In this document: positions 53,761 through 62,486 of the stretch, one piece after another
Layout of the letters: each line of letters starts with the position of its first letter
Position numbering within the stretch: position 1 is the stretch's first letter
Origin: Betaproteobacteria bacterium
Lineage (GTDB): Bacteria; Pseudomonadota; Gammaproteobacteria; Burkholderiales; SG8-39
DNA: 64,000 nucleotides
Assembly (NCBI GenBank): GCA_947478805.1
Contig: CANJXQ010000006.1
Span: 1 to 64,000, forward strand
Direction of reading: 5' to 3'
The notes under the pieces: generated by a model
Database searches by the model: none
Told to the model about the DNA's origin: nothing
Seen by the model: the letters and a program-made list of their open reading frames with translations, nothing else
Program-made: the position numbers and the translations under genes

Positions 53761-54879
53761 ATGAAATCCATGCGATTCAACAACGACACGGCGCTTGGCC
53801 GGCTGCTCCTCAGCGCCTTCCAGCCGGAGTTCCTGCCGCCGCATGAGCGTAAGTTCCAGGCCTTTCAGTTTCGCGAGCCCAAGCTCGGGCCGGGCAAGAT
53901 GCGCGCCGTGGTGCGCCTCGCCACCACCGATATCTTCGGCGTCAACATCCAGGTGCTCAACGTCGGCGAATCCGAAGCGCTGCACCTGCATGCCGCCATG
54001 GACGGGCTGTGGATGGTGTTCAAGGGCGCGGCTTCGTTCGTCGGGGAGGACGGCGTCGAGCATCCGCTGGGACCGCTGGATGGCATCATGGTGCCGCGCG
54101 GCGTGGCCTATGCCTTCAAGCAGGTGGGCGACGAGCCGCTGGTGATGCTGCAGGCCGAGGTGGTGGTGAAGTCGGCCAAGAAGAACACGTTCAAGACCTT
54201 CCAGCCCCCGGGCTCGGCACCGCGCCTGGAACTCGACACCACCATGGACCTCTACGATGCGCTCCTCGACGATGCCGAGCTGCAGGCCACGGCCGGCAAG
54301 CGCGCCCATCTGCCCACCTGGCAGTACAAGGATCGCAGTGGCGTGCCCGAGCCCCGGCGCGTGGCGTTCGACGCCTCCAACCCGCTGGGCAAGCTCTTGT
54401 TGAGCGGCATCCAGCCGGAGTTGATGCCGAAACACGAGCGCAAGTTCCAGGTATTCAGTTTCAAGGAGCCGGCGGTTGCGGCCAGCACCAACAGCGCCCT
54501 GGTGCGCCTTGCCACCACCGACATCGTCGGCGCGCTGATCCAGGTGCTGCCCGACGGGGGCGAGGTCGGCATGCACCTGCATGCGGCCATGGACGGGTTC
54601 TGGTTGGTGTTGAAGGGTGGCGTGTCGATCGTGGGTGATGACGGCGTCGAGCACGAGTTCGGCCCGCTGGAGGGCATGATGATCCCGCGCGGCGTGCCTT
54701 ACGCCTTCAGGAAGATCGGACCGGAGAACCTCGTGCTGTTGCAGATCGAGGCGCTGGTGTCCACCGCCAAGCGCAACACCTTCAAGTGGATCGACAACCC
54801 GTCGGCTCCTCCACCCGAGGCCGAGGACATCCGCAAGACCGACGTGCCGATGGAGCTGTTCGACGCGCGGGTGGCGTAG
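53761..54879 (+). CDS. Cupin domain protein with internal duplication (bicupin)
   Basis: 372 residues made of two similar halves (about 1-150 and 200-350). Each has HERKFQ, VRLATTDI, HLHAAMDG and an IPRG or VPRG-V-YAF block. The metal-binding cupin motif is LHLHAAMDGLW in the first half and MHLHAAMDGFW in the second; the usual glutamate is replaced by Asp. The function is unknown; ring-cleaving dioxygenases and isomerases share this fold. A strong terminator follows. Confidence 0.8.
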   Translation: MKSMRFNNDTALGRLLLSAFQPEFLPPHERKFQAFQFREPKLGPGKMRAVVRLATTDIFGVNIQVLNVGESEALHLHAAMDGLWMVFKGAASFVGEDGVEHPLGPLDGIMVPRGVAYAFKQVGDEPLVMLQAEVVVKSAKKNTFKTFQPPGSAPRLELDTTMDLYDALLDDAELQATAGKRAHLPTWQYKDRSGVPEPRRVAFDASNPLGKLLLSGIQPELMPKHERKFQVFSFKEPAVAASTNSALVRLATTDIVGALIQVLPDGGEVGMHLHAAMDGFWLVLKGGVSIVGDDGVEHEFGPLEGMMIPRGVPYAFRKIGPENLVLLQIEALVSTAKRNTFKWIDNPSAPPPEAEDIRKTDVPMELFDARVA

Positions 54880-54928
54880 GCACGCGAACGTTACGCCGGA
54901 AGGGCGCCACCCATATCGCGCGTTTGTC

Positions 54929-54972
54929 AGTATTCCGATGCTATAGGAAAGGGCATCGGATACTTTATTCTT
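54929..54972 (+). terminator. Intrinsic terminator after the bicupin gene
   Basis: AGTAT plus CCGATGC pairs with GCATCGG plus ATACT, with one bulged T, around an 11-nt loop. TTTATTCTT overlaps the stem's end, so this is a good rho-independent terminator for plus-strand transcription. Confidence 0.8.
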
Positions 54973-55016
54973 AAATTGTCAGGATAATGGGTGCCGAAGG
55001 CCGGTCTCGTCGCAAC

Positions 55017-55307
55017 TCAGACGCCTTCGACGATGCGGATCTCCCGCTCCACCCCATCGCCCAGCGCGGCCAGCGCGGCCTGGTAGGCGGGGCTGTCGTG
55101 CGTGGCCATTGCCTGCGCGACACTGTCGAACTCGATGATGACGGTGCGCTCCTTGACGCCCTTCTCGTAAACCTTCGCCGCTTCGCCGCGGGCGAGGAAT
55201 TTTCCCCCGCCACCGGTAATGGCTGGGCCGGCCAGTTTTGCATAGGCGGCAAACTTGTCGGCGTTCTTGACCTTGAGGTAGGCGCTGATCCAGTAGGCTT
55301 TGGGCAT
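55017..55307 (-). CDS. DUF1330 domain-containing protein
   Basis: A 96-residue protein starting MPKAYWISAYLKVKNADKFAAY, matching the small DUF1330 family, a dimeric ferredoxin-like fold. The middle GGGGKFLARGEA and the end VEREIRIVEGV are standard. Function is unknown; some relatives bind small metabolites. GGAGAT precedes the ATG. A double-hairpin repeat lies just upstream. Confidence 0.88.
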   Translation of the reverse strand: MPKAYWISAYLKVKNADKFAAYAKLAGPAITGGGGKFLARGEAAKVYEKGVKERTVIIEFDSVAQAMATHDSPAYQAALAALGDGVEREIRIVEGV

Positions 55308-55325
55308 GCGATCTCCTTTGAGTCC

Positions 55326-55397
55326 ATTTCAAAATGAGGGGATACATCCCCTCATGCTCCCCTACATTGGACGGTTGCAAAATGAATTTTGCAACCG
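55326..55397 (+). repeat. Double-hairpin intergenic repeat, copy D
   Basis: TGAGGGGA pairs perfectly with TCCCCTCA (55335-55354); GCTCCCCTAC is the linker; CGGTTGCAAAA pairs perfectly with TTTTGCAACCG (55372-55397). The second stem differs wholly in sequence from copies A and B but keeps its position and size. It is in antisense orientation to the DUF1330 gene 19 nt away. The rest of the 154-bp gap is featureless. Confidence 0.72.
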
Positions 55398-55461
55398 GTT
55401 CTTTGTCATTGAAGGGTGGCCGCAATATTAAGCGAGAGCCCCCGTCATATGAAGCGACATT

Positions 55462-56190
55462 TCAGGCATTTTCCGCTGGAAATGCACCCGCGGGAATCTC
55501 GATCCAGATGGCGCGGGCCATAGCGACGAGCTTGCCCGATGCGTCGTACAGGGCAGACCCGGCCATGCGCTTTCTGCCTTCGATGTGAATCGGCCAGCCG
55601 ATGACGACGCATTTTTCGCCGGGTTGCACGCGGCCGAGAATTTGTGCAGAGAGCTGGCCAAGCACGACGGCTTTGCCTTCATCTACCGGCAGCACCGCGA
55701 ACGCCGTAGGGCAGTCGAGCGCGGCCCAGATGAATTCGTCGCCGATGGCGCCGTCCGTGGCGAGGGACTCATCCACGACCCATGGGGCGGCGACGATTCT
55801 CTGGCCTTTAACCGGGCCGGCGAAGATGCGCAGCCCATCGCCTTTTTGTCTCTTGGGGCCGCAGACGAAGCAGCGCGGGAAACTGTGCGTGGTGAAGCCC
55901 AGGTAGGACTGCGATGCGATGACGGCATCGGCGAAACTCGGTGGCGCGGGCGGAGCAAGGTCGAGTGTCGCGCTGCGGCCTTCGCCCACCAGCGTGTCGC
56001 CCGATCGCAAACTGACCACGCCCTCGGATGCCTCGATTCGCAGTTCGGTGTCCAGGGGTGGCGGGACCATCAGGCGAACCGTGGCGGGCCCTGCGACGTG
56101 GCGGGCGATCCGTCCGCAGACATAGCCGCCGTTACCGGACCGGGAGGGACCGCAGAAGCGCGGGGAAATGGTCAGTGATTCCTTGAGCAT
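55462..56190 (-). CDS. Thioesterase-like (hot-dog fold) protein
   Basis: About 242 residues from ATG 56190; a start 15 nt upstream is possible. The pattern FCGPSRSGNGGYVCGRIARHVAG and a later FVCGPKRQKGDGLRIFAG, with DFIWAALDCPTAFAV-like segment DEFIWAALDCPTAFAV, resembles double hot-dog acyl-CoA thioesterase-like proteins. No classical catalytic motif can be assigned. The paired CGP segments are distinctive. The substrate is unknown. Confidence 0.6.
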   Translation of the reverse strand: MLKESLTISPRFCGPSRSGNGGYVCGRIARHVAGPATVRLMVPPPLDTELRIEASEGVVSLRSGDTLVGEGRSATLDLAPPAPPSFADAVIASQSYLGFTTHSFPRCFVCGPKRQKGDGLRIFAGPVKGQRIVAAPWVVDESLATDGAIGDEFIWAALDCPTAFAVLPVDEGKAVVLGQLSAQILGRVQPGEKCVVIGWPIHIEGRKRMAGSALYDASGKLVAMARAIWIEIPAGAFPAENA

Positions 56191-56285
56191 GGGGCCACCT
56201 GCCAAAGAGGTTGTGGGAGGATGTGCATTATGAATGGGCTAGGGCCCTGATGTCCCCGGACCGGAGAACCGGTCGGACAGTTTGT

Positions 56286-56588
56286 TCATGCGAAGCAGCG
56301 CACCTGCACATCGATCAGGTTGGTCTTCAGGGAAAACTGTGACATGCCCTGGAAGCGCTGGCCCCGGTCGAACTGGCCGCGCAGCACCGATTCGATGGCG
56401 TAGAGCGTGGCGAGGAACTGCTGGTCGTCGGGATTGACGCCATGCTTCGTGATGGTGATGATGTGCCGGCCCGCGCCCGTCGTCTGCGCGCTGATCTTGG
56501 CGCCGTGAGCATAGGCGATCTGGCGGATCTGGTCGAGTTCGCGCTGCCCTTTGGGTGGGCCGGCGGTGGGCTTCTTGTCGGCAGTCAT
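56286..56588 (-). CDS. Hypothetical small protein
   Basis: A 100-residue basic protein with a disordered start (KKPTAGPPKGQRE), then a helix and two strands (QIAYAHGAKISAQ, GRHIITITKHGV). No known domain is recognised. The ATG is 18 nt downstream of the MFS gene stop, so it probably follows it in the same transcript. The codon pattern looks native. A short GACCGG/CCGGTC hairpin lies beyond its stop (56259-56274). Confidence 0.6.
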   Translation of the reverse strand: MTADKKPTAGPPKGQRELDQIRQIAYAHGAKISAQTTGAGRHIITITKHGVNPDDQQFLATLYAIESVLRGQFDRGQRFQGMSQFSLKTNLIDVQVRCFA

Positions 56589-56606
56589 TGGGTCACGTCC
56601 TTGCGA

Positions 56607-57836
56607 TCATGATGACATCGATCGGCGCTCGCGTGCGAGCCTTTGCCGCAGCCGCATCATGCGCCATCCCACCACGATGCCGAGCAGGGCGAAAAGGGCG
56701 TAGGTGACCGAGTATTCGCGGGTGAGGAGGACCAGTCCGGCGAAGATCAGCGGGCCCACCATGCCGCCAAGCAGCATGATGATCTGCAGGCTGGAGGTGG
56801 CGGAGGCCACATGCTCTTTCGACGTGTAGGCAGCCATCGCGCCGAAACAGGTGCCGACCCAGCCGCTGGAGGTCACGCCGTAGGTGGCGGCCACCGTGCA
56901 GATCGCCCACACCGGCCAGTCACCTTCCATCAGTGCCATGCAGACGCCAGTCGCGACGGCGACGAATCCCAGCACCGAGAGCACGATGAAAGGGTCGCGC
57001 AGGCGATCCGCGAGCCAGCCGAGGAATACCCGCGCAAGCAGCGAAGCCACCTGCGACGCGGTCAGTGCCAAGCCCGCGATCACCAGGCTGAAACCCAATT
57101 CCAGGTTGAGGTAGCTGACCATGAACCCGACCAGCGACTGGAACAGCATGCTCAGTGCAAAGGCGGTGATCATGATTTCCCGCAGCACGCGGTTGCGCAG
57201 TGCCAGCAGCAGCGGCTGGATCAGCGCGCGCGGGCGCACGGAGATGGCGTGATCGGCCTGTCGGTCGTTGTCGAGCGGGCGGCGCAGCGGCTGGATGATC
57301 GCGGCCAGCACGAGGCCGAAGAGGCTGAGGACCAGCAGCGTGCCTTGCCAGCCAATGCCGAGAATCAGGCGGGGAATTACGATGCCGGCGGCGCCCACGC
57401 CGATGGCGCCGCCCGCCTGGGCGAGCGAGGCGAGGAGGCCGAGGCGGTTCATGGGTGCGGCACGCGCCAGGAGGTGCATGATGGCCGAGACATGCGGGCC
57501 GACCACCGCGCCCATCACGATGGCCGAGGCCGCGATCATCCAAGCGGAGCCGCTCGCAGCGATGACGAGGCTTGCGGCCATGCCCAGCCCGACGCCCTGC
57601 AGCAGGCGCGCGCCGCCAAAGCGACGGATGACGCCAGAGGCCGTGAGTGTCGCCAACATCGCGGCCAGGCCGAAGATCCAGTAGAACAATCCGAGGGCCT
57701 GCGGGCTGACGCCGAGTGCGGGCGCGACGACCGGCGCGAAAACGCCCGGCGAGTTGGCCGTCATCGAGATGTAGATCTGGCTGCAGAACCCGATCGCAAC
57801 GATGGGGCCGAGCCGGGGGCCTTGCACTGGTGGCAT
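56607..57836 (-). CDS. Major facilitator superfamily transporter
   Basis: A 409-residue inner-membrane transporter with 12 predicted helices. The start IVAIGFCSQIYISMTANSPG and the loop between helices 2 and 3 (GVIRRFGGARLLQG) are standard, and the second half repeats the pattern (GWLADRLRDPF). It resembles small organic anion or oxalate/formate-type MFS proteins. The substrate is unknown. It is divergent from rmuC. Confidence 0.88.
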   Translation of the reverse strand: MPPVQGPRLGPIVAIGFCSQIYISMTANSPGVFAPVVAPALGVSPQALGLFYWIFGLAAMLATLTASGVIRRFGGARLLQGVGLGMAASLVIAASGSAWMIAASAIVMGAVVGPHVSAIMHLLARAAPMNRLGLLASLAQAGGAIGVGAAGIVIPRLILGIGWQGTLLVLSLFGLVLAAIIQPLRRPLDNDRQADHAISVRPRALIQPLLLALRNRVLREIMITAFALSMLFQSLVGFMVSYLNLELGFSLVIAGLALTASQVASLLARVFLGWLADRLRDPFIVLSVLGFVAVATGVCMALMEGDWPVWAICTVAATYGVTSSGWVGTCFGAMAAYTSKEHVASATSSLQIIMLLGGMVGPLIFAGLVLLTREYSVTYALFALLGIVVGWRMMRLRQRLARERRSMSS

Positions 57837-57998
57837 GGGACTGGGATGCTCTATGGGGGCGCAGTGTGACGACGTTTCGGGGTGTCCAGGCTGCCGGTGG
57901 ATTGTACGTGGTTCCTCTCGACCTACCGGCGCGCGGTTGATGGCTTTTTGGTATTGCGGAAATCGCGGTTTGCGTCGCGGCGGGAATAGAATAGGCGC

Positions 57999-59318
57999 AT
58001 GTCCGATATGCTCATTGTTCTACTGCTCGCAGGCATCGCCGCACTGGGCGCCATGGTGGTGTGGATGGCGCTACGCATGCGCAGGCTCGAATCGGGCCTC
58101 GAGGCGCTGCCGGTCGGGCTGGAGGAAAAGCACCGGGCCATCCTCACCGACCTGCATGCGGGGCTCGCGCAGCAGTCCGATCGCGTGACCGGAAACCTCG
58201 CCGACTCCTCCGATCGCCTGCGAAAGGCCGTGGGCGACGACTTGCAGCTAACGCGCGATGCGCTGAATGCGCTGCAGCTGCGGCTCCTCGAATCCCTTGG
58301 GCAGAGTCGCGAGCAGCTCTCCGATTCCCTGGGCCAGAGCCGCGAGCAGATGGTGAAGACCCTGGGCGACACTACGCAGGCGCTCAACGCCAAGATCGAC
58401 GAGCGCCTGGACCAGATCACCGGCAAGGTGAACGAGCGGCTGGACGAGGGCTTCAAGAAGACCAACGAAACCTTCGTCAGCGTGATCCAGCGCCTGGCCA
58501 CCATCGACGAGGCGCAAAAGAAGATCGAGGGGCTGACCGGCAGCGTGGTGAGCCTGCAGGAGTTGCTCGGCGACAAGCGCTCGCGCGGAGCCTTCGGCGA
58601 AGTGCAACTGGAGGCGCTGGTGCGCAACATCATGCCGCCGCAGGCCTTCGAGATGCAGTACACGCTGTCCACCGGCGTGCGCGCCGATTGCGTGCTGAAG
58701 CTCCCGGATCCCACCGGCCTGGTGGCAGTGGACTCCAAGTTCCCGCTGGAGAACTACCGCGCCATGCTCGACCCCGAGGCCAACGAGGCCGACCGCGCCA
58801 TCGCGCAAAAGCAGTTCCGCGCCGATGTGCGAAAGCACGTGGACGACATCGCCAAGAAGTACATCATCGAAGGCGAGACATCGGATGGCGCGGTCATGTT
58901 CGTGCCGGCGGAAGCGGTGTTCGCCGAGATCCACGCTTACCATGCCGAGGTGGTGGACTATGCCAATGCGCGTCGCGTGTGGATCGTATCGCCAACCACT
59001 CTGATGGCCGTGCTCAACACCGCGCGTGCGGTGCTGAAGGACGTCGAGACGCGCAAGCAGATCCATGTCATCAAGGAGGCGCTGACGCGCCTGGGCGTCG
59101 ATTTCCGGCGTTTCGATGAGCGCATGAAGAAGCTTGCCGACCACATTCGACAGGCGCACGAGGATGCGGAGAGCGTGCAGGTGTCGAGCAAGAAGATTTC
59201 CCAGCAGTTCCAGCGGATCGAGTCGGCCGAGATCGAAGATCGCACGCCCGGCAGTTCTGGTGGTGCCGACAACGTGGTCAAGCTTGGCGTGGAGCGCGAG
59301 GCGGACCGCAAGTCCTGA
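57999..59318 (+). CDS. rmuC: DNA recombination protein RmuC
   Basis: A 439-residue protein. An N-terminal membrane anchor (MLIVLLLAGIAALGAMVVWM) is followed by a long coiled coil (about 40-180) and the RmuC nuclease-like domain (about 190-390) with RGAFGEVQLE and VAVDSKFPLENY. It is thought to limit inversions at short inverted repeats. The window's many palindromes make its presence fitting, but rmuC is nearly universal. Confidence 0.93.
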   Translation: MSDMLIVLLLAGIAALGAMVVWMALRMRRLESGLEALPVGLEEKHRAILTDLHAGLAQQSDRVTGNLADSSDRLRKAVGDDLQLTRDALNALQLRLLESLGQSREQLSDSLGQSREQMVKTLGDTTQALNAKIDERLDQITGKVNERLDEGFKKTNETFVSVIQRLATIDEAQKKIEGLTGSVVSLQELLGDKRSRGAFGEVQLEALVRNIMPPQAFEMQYTLSTGVRADCVLKLPDPTGLVAVDSKFPLENYRAMLDPEANEADRAIAQKQFRADVRKHVDDIAKKYIIEGETSDGAVMFVPAEAVFAEIHAYHAEVVDYANARRVWIVSPTTLMAVLNTARAVLKDVETRKQIHVIKEALTRLGVDFRRFDERMKKLADHIRQAHEDAESVQVSSKKISQQFQRIESAEIEDRTPGSSGGADNVVKLGVEREADRKS

Positions 59319-59327
59319 ACAGCCGGG

Positions 59328-59600
59328 TCACACCTTGAGGCGGGGCGATCCTTCGTCGACCATGCTGCGCCCCAGGTCGGTGGCGAAGCGCGTCGCGCCC
59401 TTCGCCGTTTCGAACACCGGGTGCAATCCGGGGAAGGACTGGCTGCGCTGGAGCTGGTTTTCGCAGGCAAGGCGGGTCAGCGTCAAGCGCGGTTGCCATT
59501 TGCGGCCGGCAATTTCGCTGGATGTCGGCAAATGGAACGCACTCGCTTCGATGAGGTACAGCCCTCGGGCTTCCCGATGCACGGCCATTCCTGCTCCCAT
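59328..59600 (-). CDS. Hypothetical protein
   Basis: A 90-residue frame from ATG 59600 (MGAGMAVHREARGLYLIEA). It contains GLYLIEASAFHLPTSSEIAG and an alternating pattern that looks protein-like, and it converges tightly on rmuC (9-nt gap). A longer start at 59729 exists. No domain is recognised, and no clear ribosome site is seen, so it may be spurious. Confidence 0.45.
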   Translation of the reverse strand: MGAGMAVHREARGLYLIEASAFHLPTSSEIAGRKWQPRLTLTRLACENQLQRSQSFPGLHPVFETAKGATRFATDLGRSMVDEGSPRLKV

Positions 59601-59744
59601 GATTGATGTCCCGAACGGTAGCACGAACGCCCGCGCTGCGCCGCAAGGCCGGCAATTGTCGTCCGGCGTTTCGACATGGGAGGGGCGGAATGGCCGGGGA
59701 TTCGCATCCCCGCGTGTTACATTGGTCATTTAAGGGGTCGGCGC

Positions 59745-59981
59745 ATGGACACCACGAAGAAGAAGGTGTGGCGTGAACAGGAGCAGCGCTTGCTCGAGCG
59801 CTGGAATGCGGCCTCATTGAAATATCGCGATGCCCAGGCGGCGCTGGTGCAGTCGAAACCCACGGGCGGGCCTACCACCGAGCAGATCAGCGCCTCGGAT
59901 ACGGCGCGAGTCGAACTCGACCACATGCGCAAGCAGGTGGCACGCTTGAAAGCCGAGTTCAGCTCCGGCAAGCGCTACTGA
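59745..59981 (+). CDS. Hypothetical small coiled-coil protein
   Basis: A 78-residue charged protein from ATG 59745 (MDTTKKKVWREQEQRLLERW), largely helical, ending KQVARLKAEFSSGKRY. The start lies after GGGGTCGG. No domain is recognised. The heptad-like spacing of Leu and Ala suggests a short coiled coil. Confidence 0.6.
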   Translation: MDTTKKKVWREQEQRLLERWNAASLKYRDAQAALVQSKPTGGPTTEQISASDTARVELDHMRKQVARLKAEFSSGKRY

Positions 59982-60009
59982 TCAGGCGGTCTGGCGACAT
60001 CACCGTTGC

Positions 60010-60891
60010 CTACGTGCGCGGCTTGGGAATCTCCAGCAGCTTTGCAATGTCGTCGATGAACTTGAGCTTCTTGTCCAGAGGGTCGGTCCACTTCACGACC
60101 TGCCCGCCGCCGACGGTGATGTTGGTGAACCCGGCCTCCGCATACTCGGCGACCAGGTGCGGCGTTGCCGAGGGCATGCGCATGTAATAACTGAACGGCT
60201 TGTTGTCCGTCCCATATTCCTTGCGCAGCGCCTCGATGAGCGCGCGTTTCTCGATGCACTCCGCAAGCGAGAGGTCGGGTGTACCCGCCCATGCGTCGCC
60301 CACGCGCGCGGCTCGCTTGAAGATCGGCGGCGTGGAACCCCCCACCAGCAGCGGCAGGGGCACGTACTGGTTGGCGATGGTCAGGCGATTGAAGTCGTAG
60401 AACCTGCCATGGTGCTCGAACTCGCCGCCGGCGAGCGCCTTCTTCAGGACGTCGATGCCTTCGTCCAGGCGCGCCCCGCGCTCATTGAACGGGATGCCGA
60501 AAGCCTCGTACTCTTCTTTTGCCCAGCCCACGCCGACACCCAGTCGCAGGCGATTGCCGGACAAGGCCTGGGCGCTGGTGATTGCGCGCGCTGCAAGCAG
60601 CGGGTGCCGCAACGGCAGCAGGTAGATCGCCGTGGTGATGTTGATGCGCTTGGTGGACACCGCGATGGCCCCCGCCACGACCATGGAGTCCGGGCATTCC
60701 TCGCCGGTGCTCAGCGGCTTGTGCGGGGTGTAGGGGTAGACGGATGCCAGGTTGCCAGGGCGGAAGAAATGTTCGCCCAGCCAGATGCTGTCAAAGCCCA
60801 GTTTCTCGGCAAGGATTGCCTGCTCGACGATCTCGGTGGGGTGGTGCGTGAAGGAAATCTGTAATCCGTACTTGACCTTGTTGTCACTCAT
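60010..60891 (-). CDS. LLM class flavin-dependent oxidoreductase
   Basis: A 293-residue luciferase-like TIM barrel. AEKLGFDSIWLGEHFF, GVGVGWAKEEYEAFG and PLLVGGSTPPIFKRAARVGDAW are typical of the F420/FMN-dependent group. It starts KYGLQISFTHHPTEIVEQ. It is unrelated at close range to the LLM protein at 36690. It may act on a xenobiotic or lipid-derived substrate together with the plus-strand SnoaL-like and dioxygenase-like genes that follow. Confidence 0.87.
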   Translation of the reverse strand: MSDNKVKYGLQISFTHHPTEIVEQAILAEKLGFDSIWLGEHFFRPGNLASVYPYTPHKPLSTGEECPDSMVVAGAIAVSTKRINITTAIYLLPLRHPLLAARAITSAQALSGNRLRLGVGVGWAKEEYEAFGIPFNERGARLDEGIDVLKKALAGGEFEHHGRFYDFNRLTIANQYVPLPLLVGGSTPPIFKRAARVGDAWAGTPDLSLAECIEKRALIEALRKEYGTDNKPFSYYMRMPSATPHLVAEYAEAGFTNITVGGGQVVKWTDPLDKKLKFIDDIAKLLEIPKPRT

Positions 60892-61074
60892 GAGCCTGCT
60901 CCGGGGTTGGCGTGAACGCCGTGAATGTGTATGGGTTCGCGGATTCTACGCAGTTAGCGGCCGATGGGAAATGCCGCGCCGCCACGCTTCCTTGACTTCG
61001 CCAGGGGTCATACCTAGACTCCGCCGACGTTTACGGGAGGGGGCTTGCCCCGCCGATTCTGCCGAGGGAATGAC

Positions 61075-61497
61075 ATGCCATTGACTGCACTGGACCGGAT
61101 CGAACTGCATGAACTCATGGCGCAGTATGCCAACGCCGTCGATGTGGACGGGCGAGAGGAGGATCTCCAGGAGATATTTACCGCGAATGCGCTTCTCGAC
61201 AGTCCCATGTCAGGTAAATTCGCCGGCGCCGAGGGCCTTCGGCAGTTCGGCAAGGTGGTGGCGGGGCTGCGTGCGGGACGCATCGGGCGCCACCTCATCA
61301 CCAATGTGCGGGTGTCCGGGGACGGCAACCGGGCACAAATCAAGGCGTATTACGTCCATATTTCGACGCCGGCGCGCGAAAAGGGCGGCGAGCGCAATAC
61401 CGAAGTCACCAATGGCGGCTGCTATGACTGCACGGCAGTGAAAATCGACGGTCGCTGGTGGCTGGAGCGGCGCACGGTGAGCGTGGATTCCAAGTGA
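61075..61497 (+). CDS. SnoaL-like / NTF2-fold domain protein
   Basis: A 140-residue protein from ATG 61075 (MPLTALDRIELHELMAQYAN), with the cone-shaped NTF2-like fold shown by AQYANAVDVDGREEDLQEIF and a late GGCYDCTAVKIDGRWWLERR. Such proteins are isomerases, dehydratases or ligand-binding partners in small-molecule metabolism. The reaction here cannot be given. The 146 bp to the ABC gene have no clear feature. Confidence 0.82.
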   Translation: MPLTALDRIELHELMAQYANAVDVDGREEDLQEIFTANALLDSPMSGKFAGAEGLRQFGKVVAGLRAGRIGRHLITNVRVSGDGNRAQIKAYYVHISTPAREKGGERNTEVTNGGCYDCTAVKIDGRWWLERRTVSVDSK

Positions 61498-61643
61498 GTT
61501 AGCGGCAGGGCACTCGGCAGCAACAGGGCATTCGGCTAGAATCCAGCCACTTCAGCAGTGGGTCACGTGACGTTTGTGCATCCTACAAGGCTGCCGTGTC
61601 CAGTGCAGTGCCATGAAACGACGCAGTCGGGAGGGTGTCCAGT

Positions 61644-62486
61644 GTGCAAACGGAAGCTAGCAAAAGCGGTGATGGTCGTTCGCGGCGGGGTGGCCTGATG
61701 GCTTCCGCAGGCGTGCCGCAACTCGAATACAAGTCCATCCGGCACCAGTTTGTCGATGGGGAGCGCGACTTCGTCGCCGTGGATGGGATCGAACTGACGG
61801 TTCGCCAGGGAGAGTTCCTTTGCATCATCGGCCCCAGCGGCTGTGGCAAGAGCACTTTGCTGAACCTTGCCGCCGGCCTCATACATCCCACCGAAGGCAC
61901 CGTGCTGTACCGGGGCGCGCAAGTGCGTGGCCTCAATACCGATGTCGGCTATGTGACCCAGCGTGACACCTTGCTGCCCTGGCGCACGGCCGCGCGCAAT
62001 GTGTCGCTGCCGCTGGAAGTGCAGGGCGTTCCCGAAGCGGAGCGCAAGGAGCGCGTGGAGAGGGTGCTTGAACTGGTGGGCCTGCACAAGCGCGGCAATC
62101 GCTACCCCTCGCAGCTGTCGGGCGGCATGTTGAAGCGCACCGCGCTGGCGCAGATCCTGGTTTATGAACCGACCACGTTGTTGATGGACGAGCCATTCGG
62201 GGCGCTGGATGCCCAACTGCGAATGTCCCTGCAGCGCGAGCTCCTGGAAATCTGGGGGCGCAAGTCGCAGACGGTGCTGTTCGTGACGCACGACCTGGAG
62301 GAGGCGATCCTGATGGGTGATCGTGTGGTGGTGTTCGGCGCTAATCCCGGGCGCATCATCCACGTCGAGGAGGTTGCGTTGGAGCGTCCGCGCGATCTCG
62401 TGGCCTTGCGCGCCGATCCACGCTTCACCTCAACCTGGGAGCGGCTGTGGTCGCTGCTCGCCCCGCAGATTACGGAGAAGGAATGA
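61644..62486 (+). CDS. ABC transporter ATP-binding protein, nitrate/sulfonate/taurine type
   Basis: GTG 61644 has GGGAGG 9 nt upstream; GTG 61635 is too close to it and ATG 61698 has only a weak site. The roughly 280-residue ATPase has Walker A GPSGCGKSTLL, Walker B LLMDEPFGALD, and the family loop YVTQRDTLLPWRTAARNV. The signature LSGGMLKRTALAQ differs slightly from the usual LSGGMRQR. It overlaps the permease start (ATGA). No binding protein is in the window. Confidence 0.9.
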   Translation: MQTEASKSGDGRSRRGGLMASAGVPQLEYKSIRHQFVDGERDFVAVDGIELTVRQGEFLCIIGPSGCGKSTLLNLAAGLIHPTEGTVLYRGAQVRGLNTDVGYVTQRDTLLPWRTAARNVSLPLEVQGVPEAERKERVERVLELVGLHKRGNRYPSQLSGGMLKRTALAQILVYEPTTLLMDEPFGALDAQLRMSLQRELLEIWGRKSQTVLFVTHDLEEAILMGDRVVVFGANPGRIIHVEEVALERPRDLVALRADPRFTSTWERLWSLLAPQITEKE

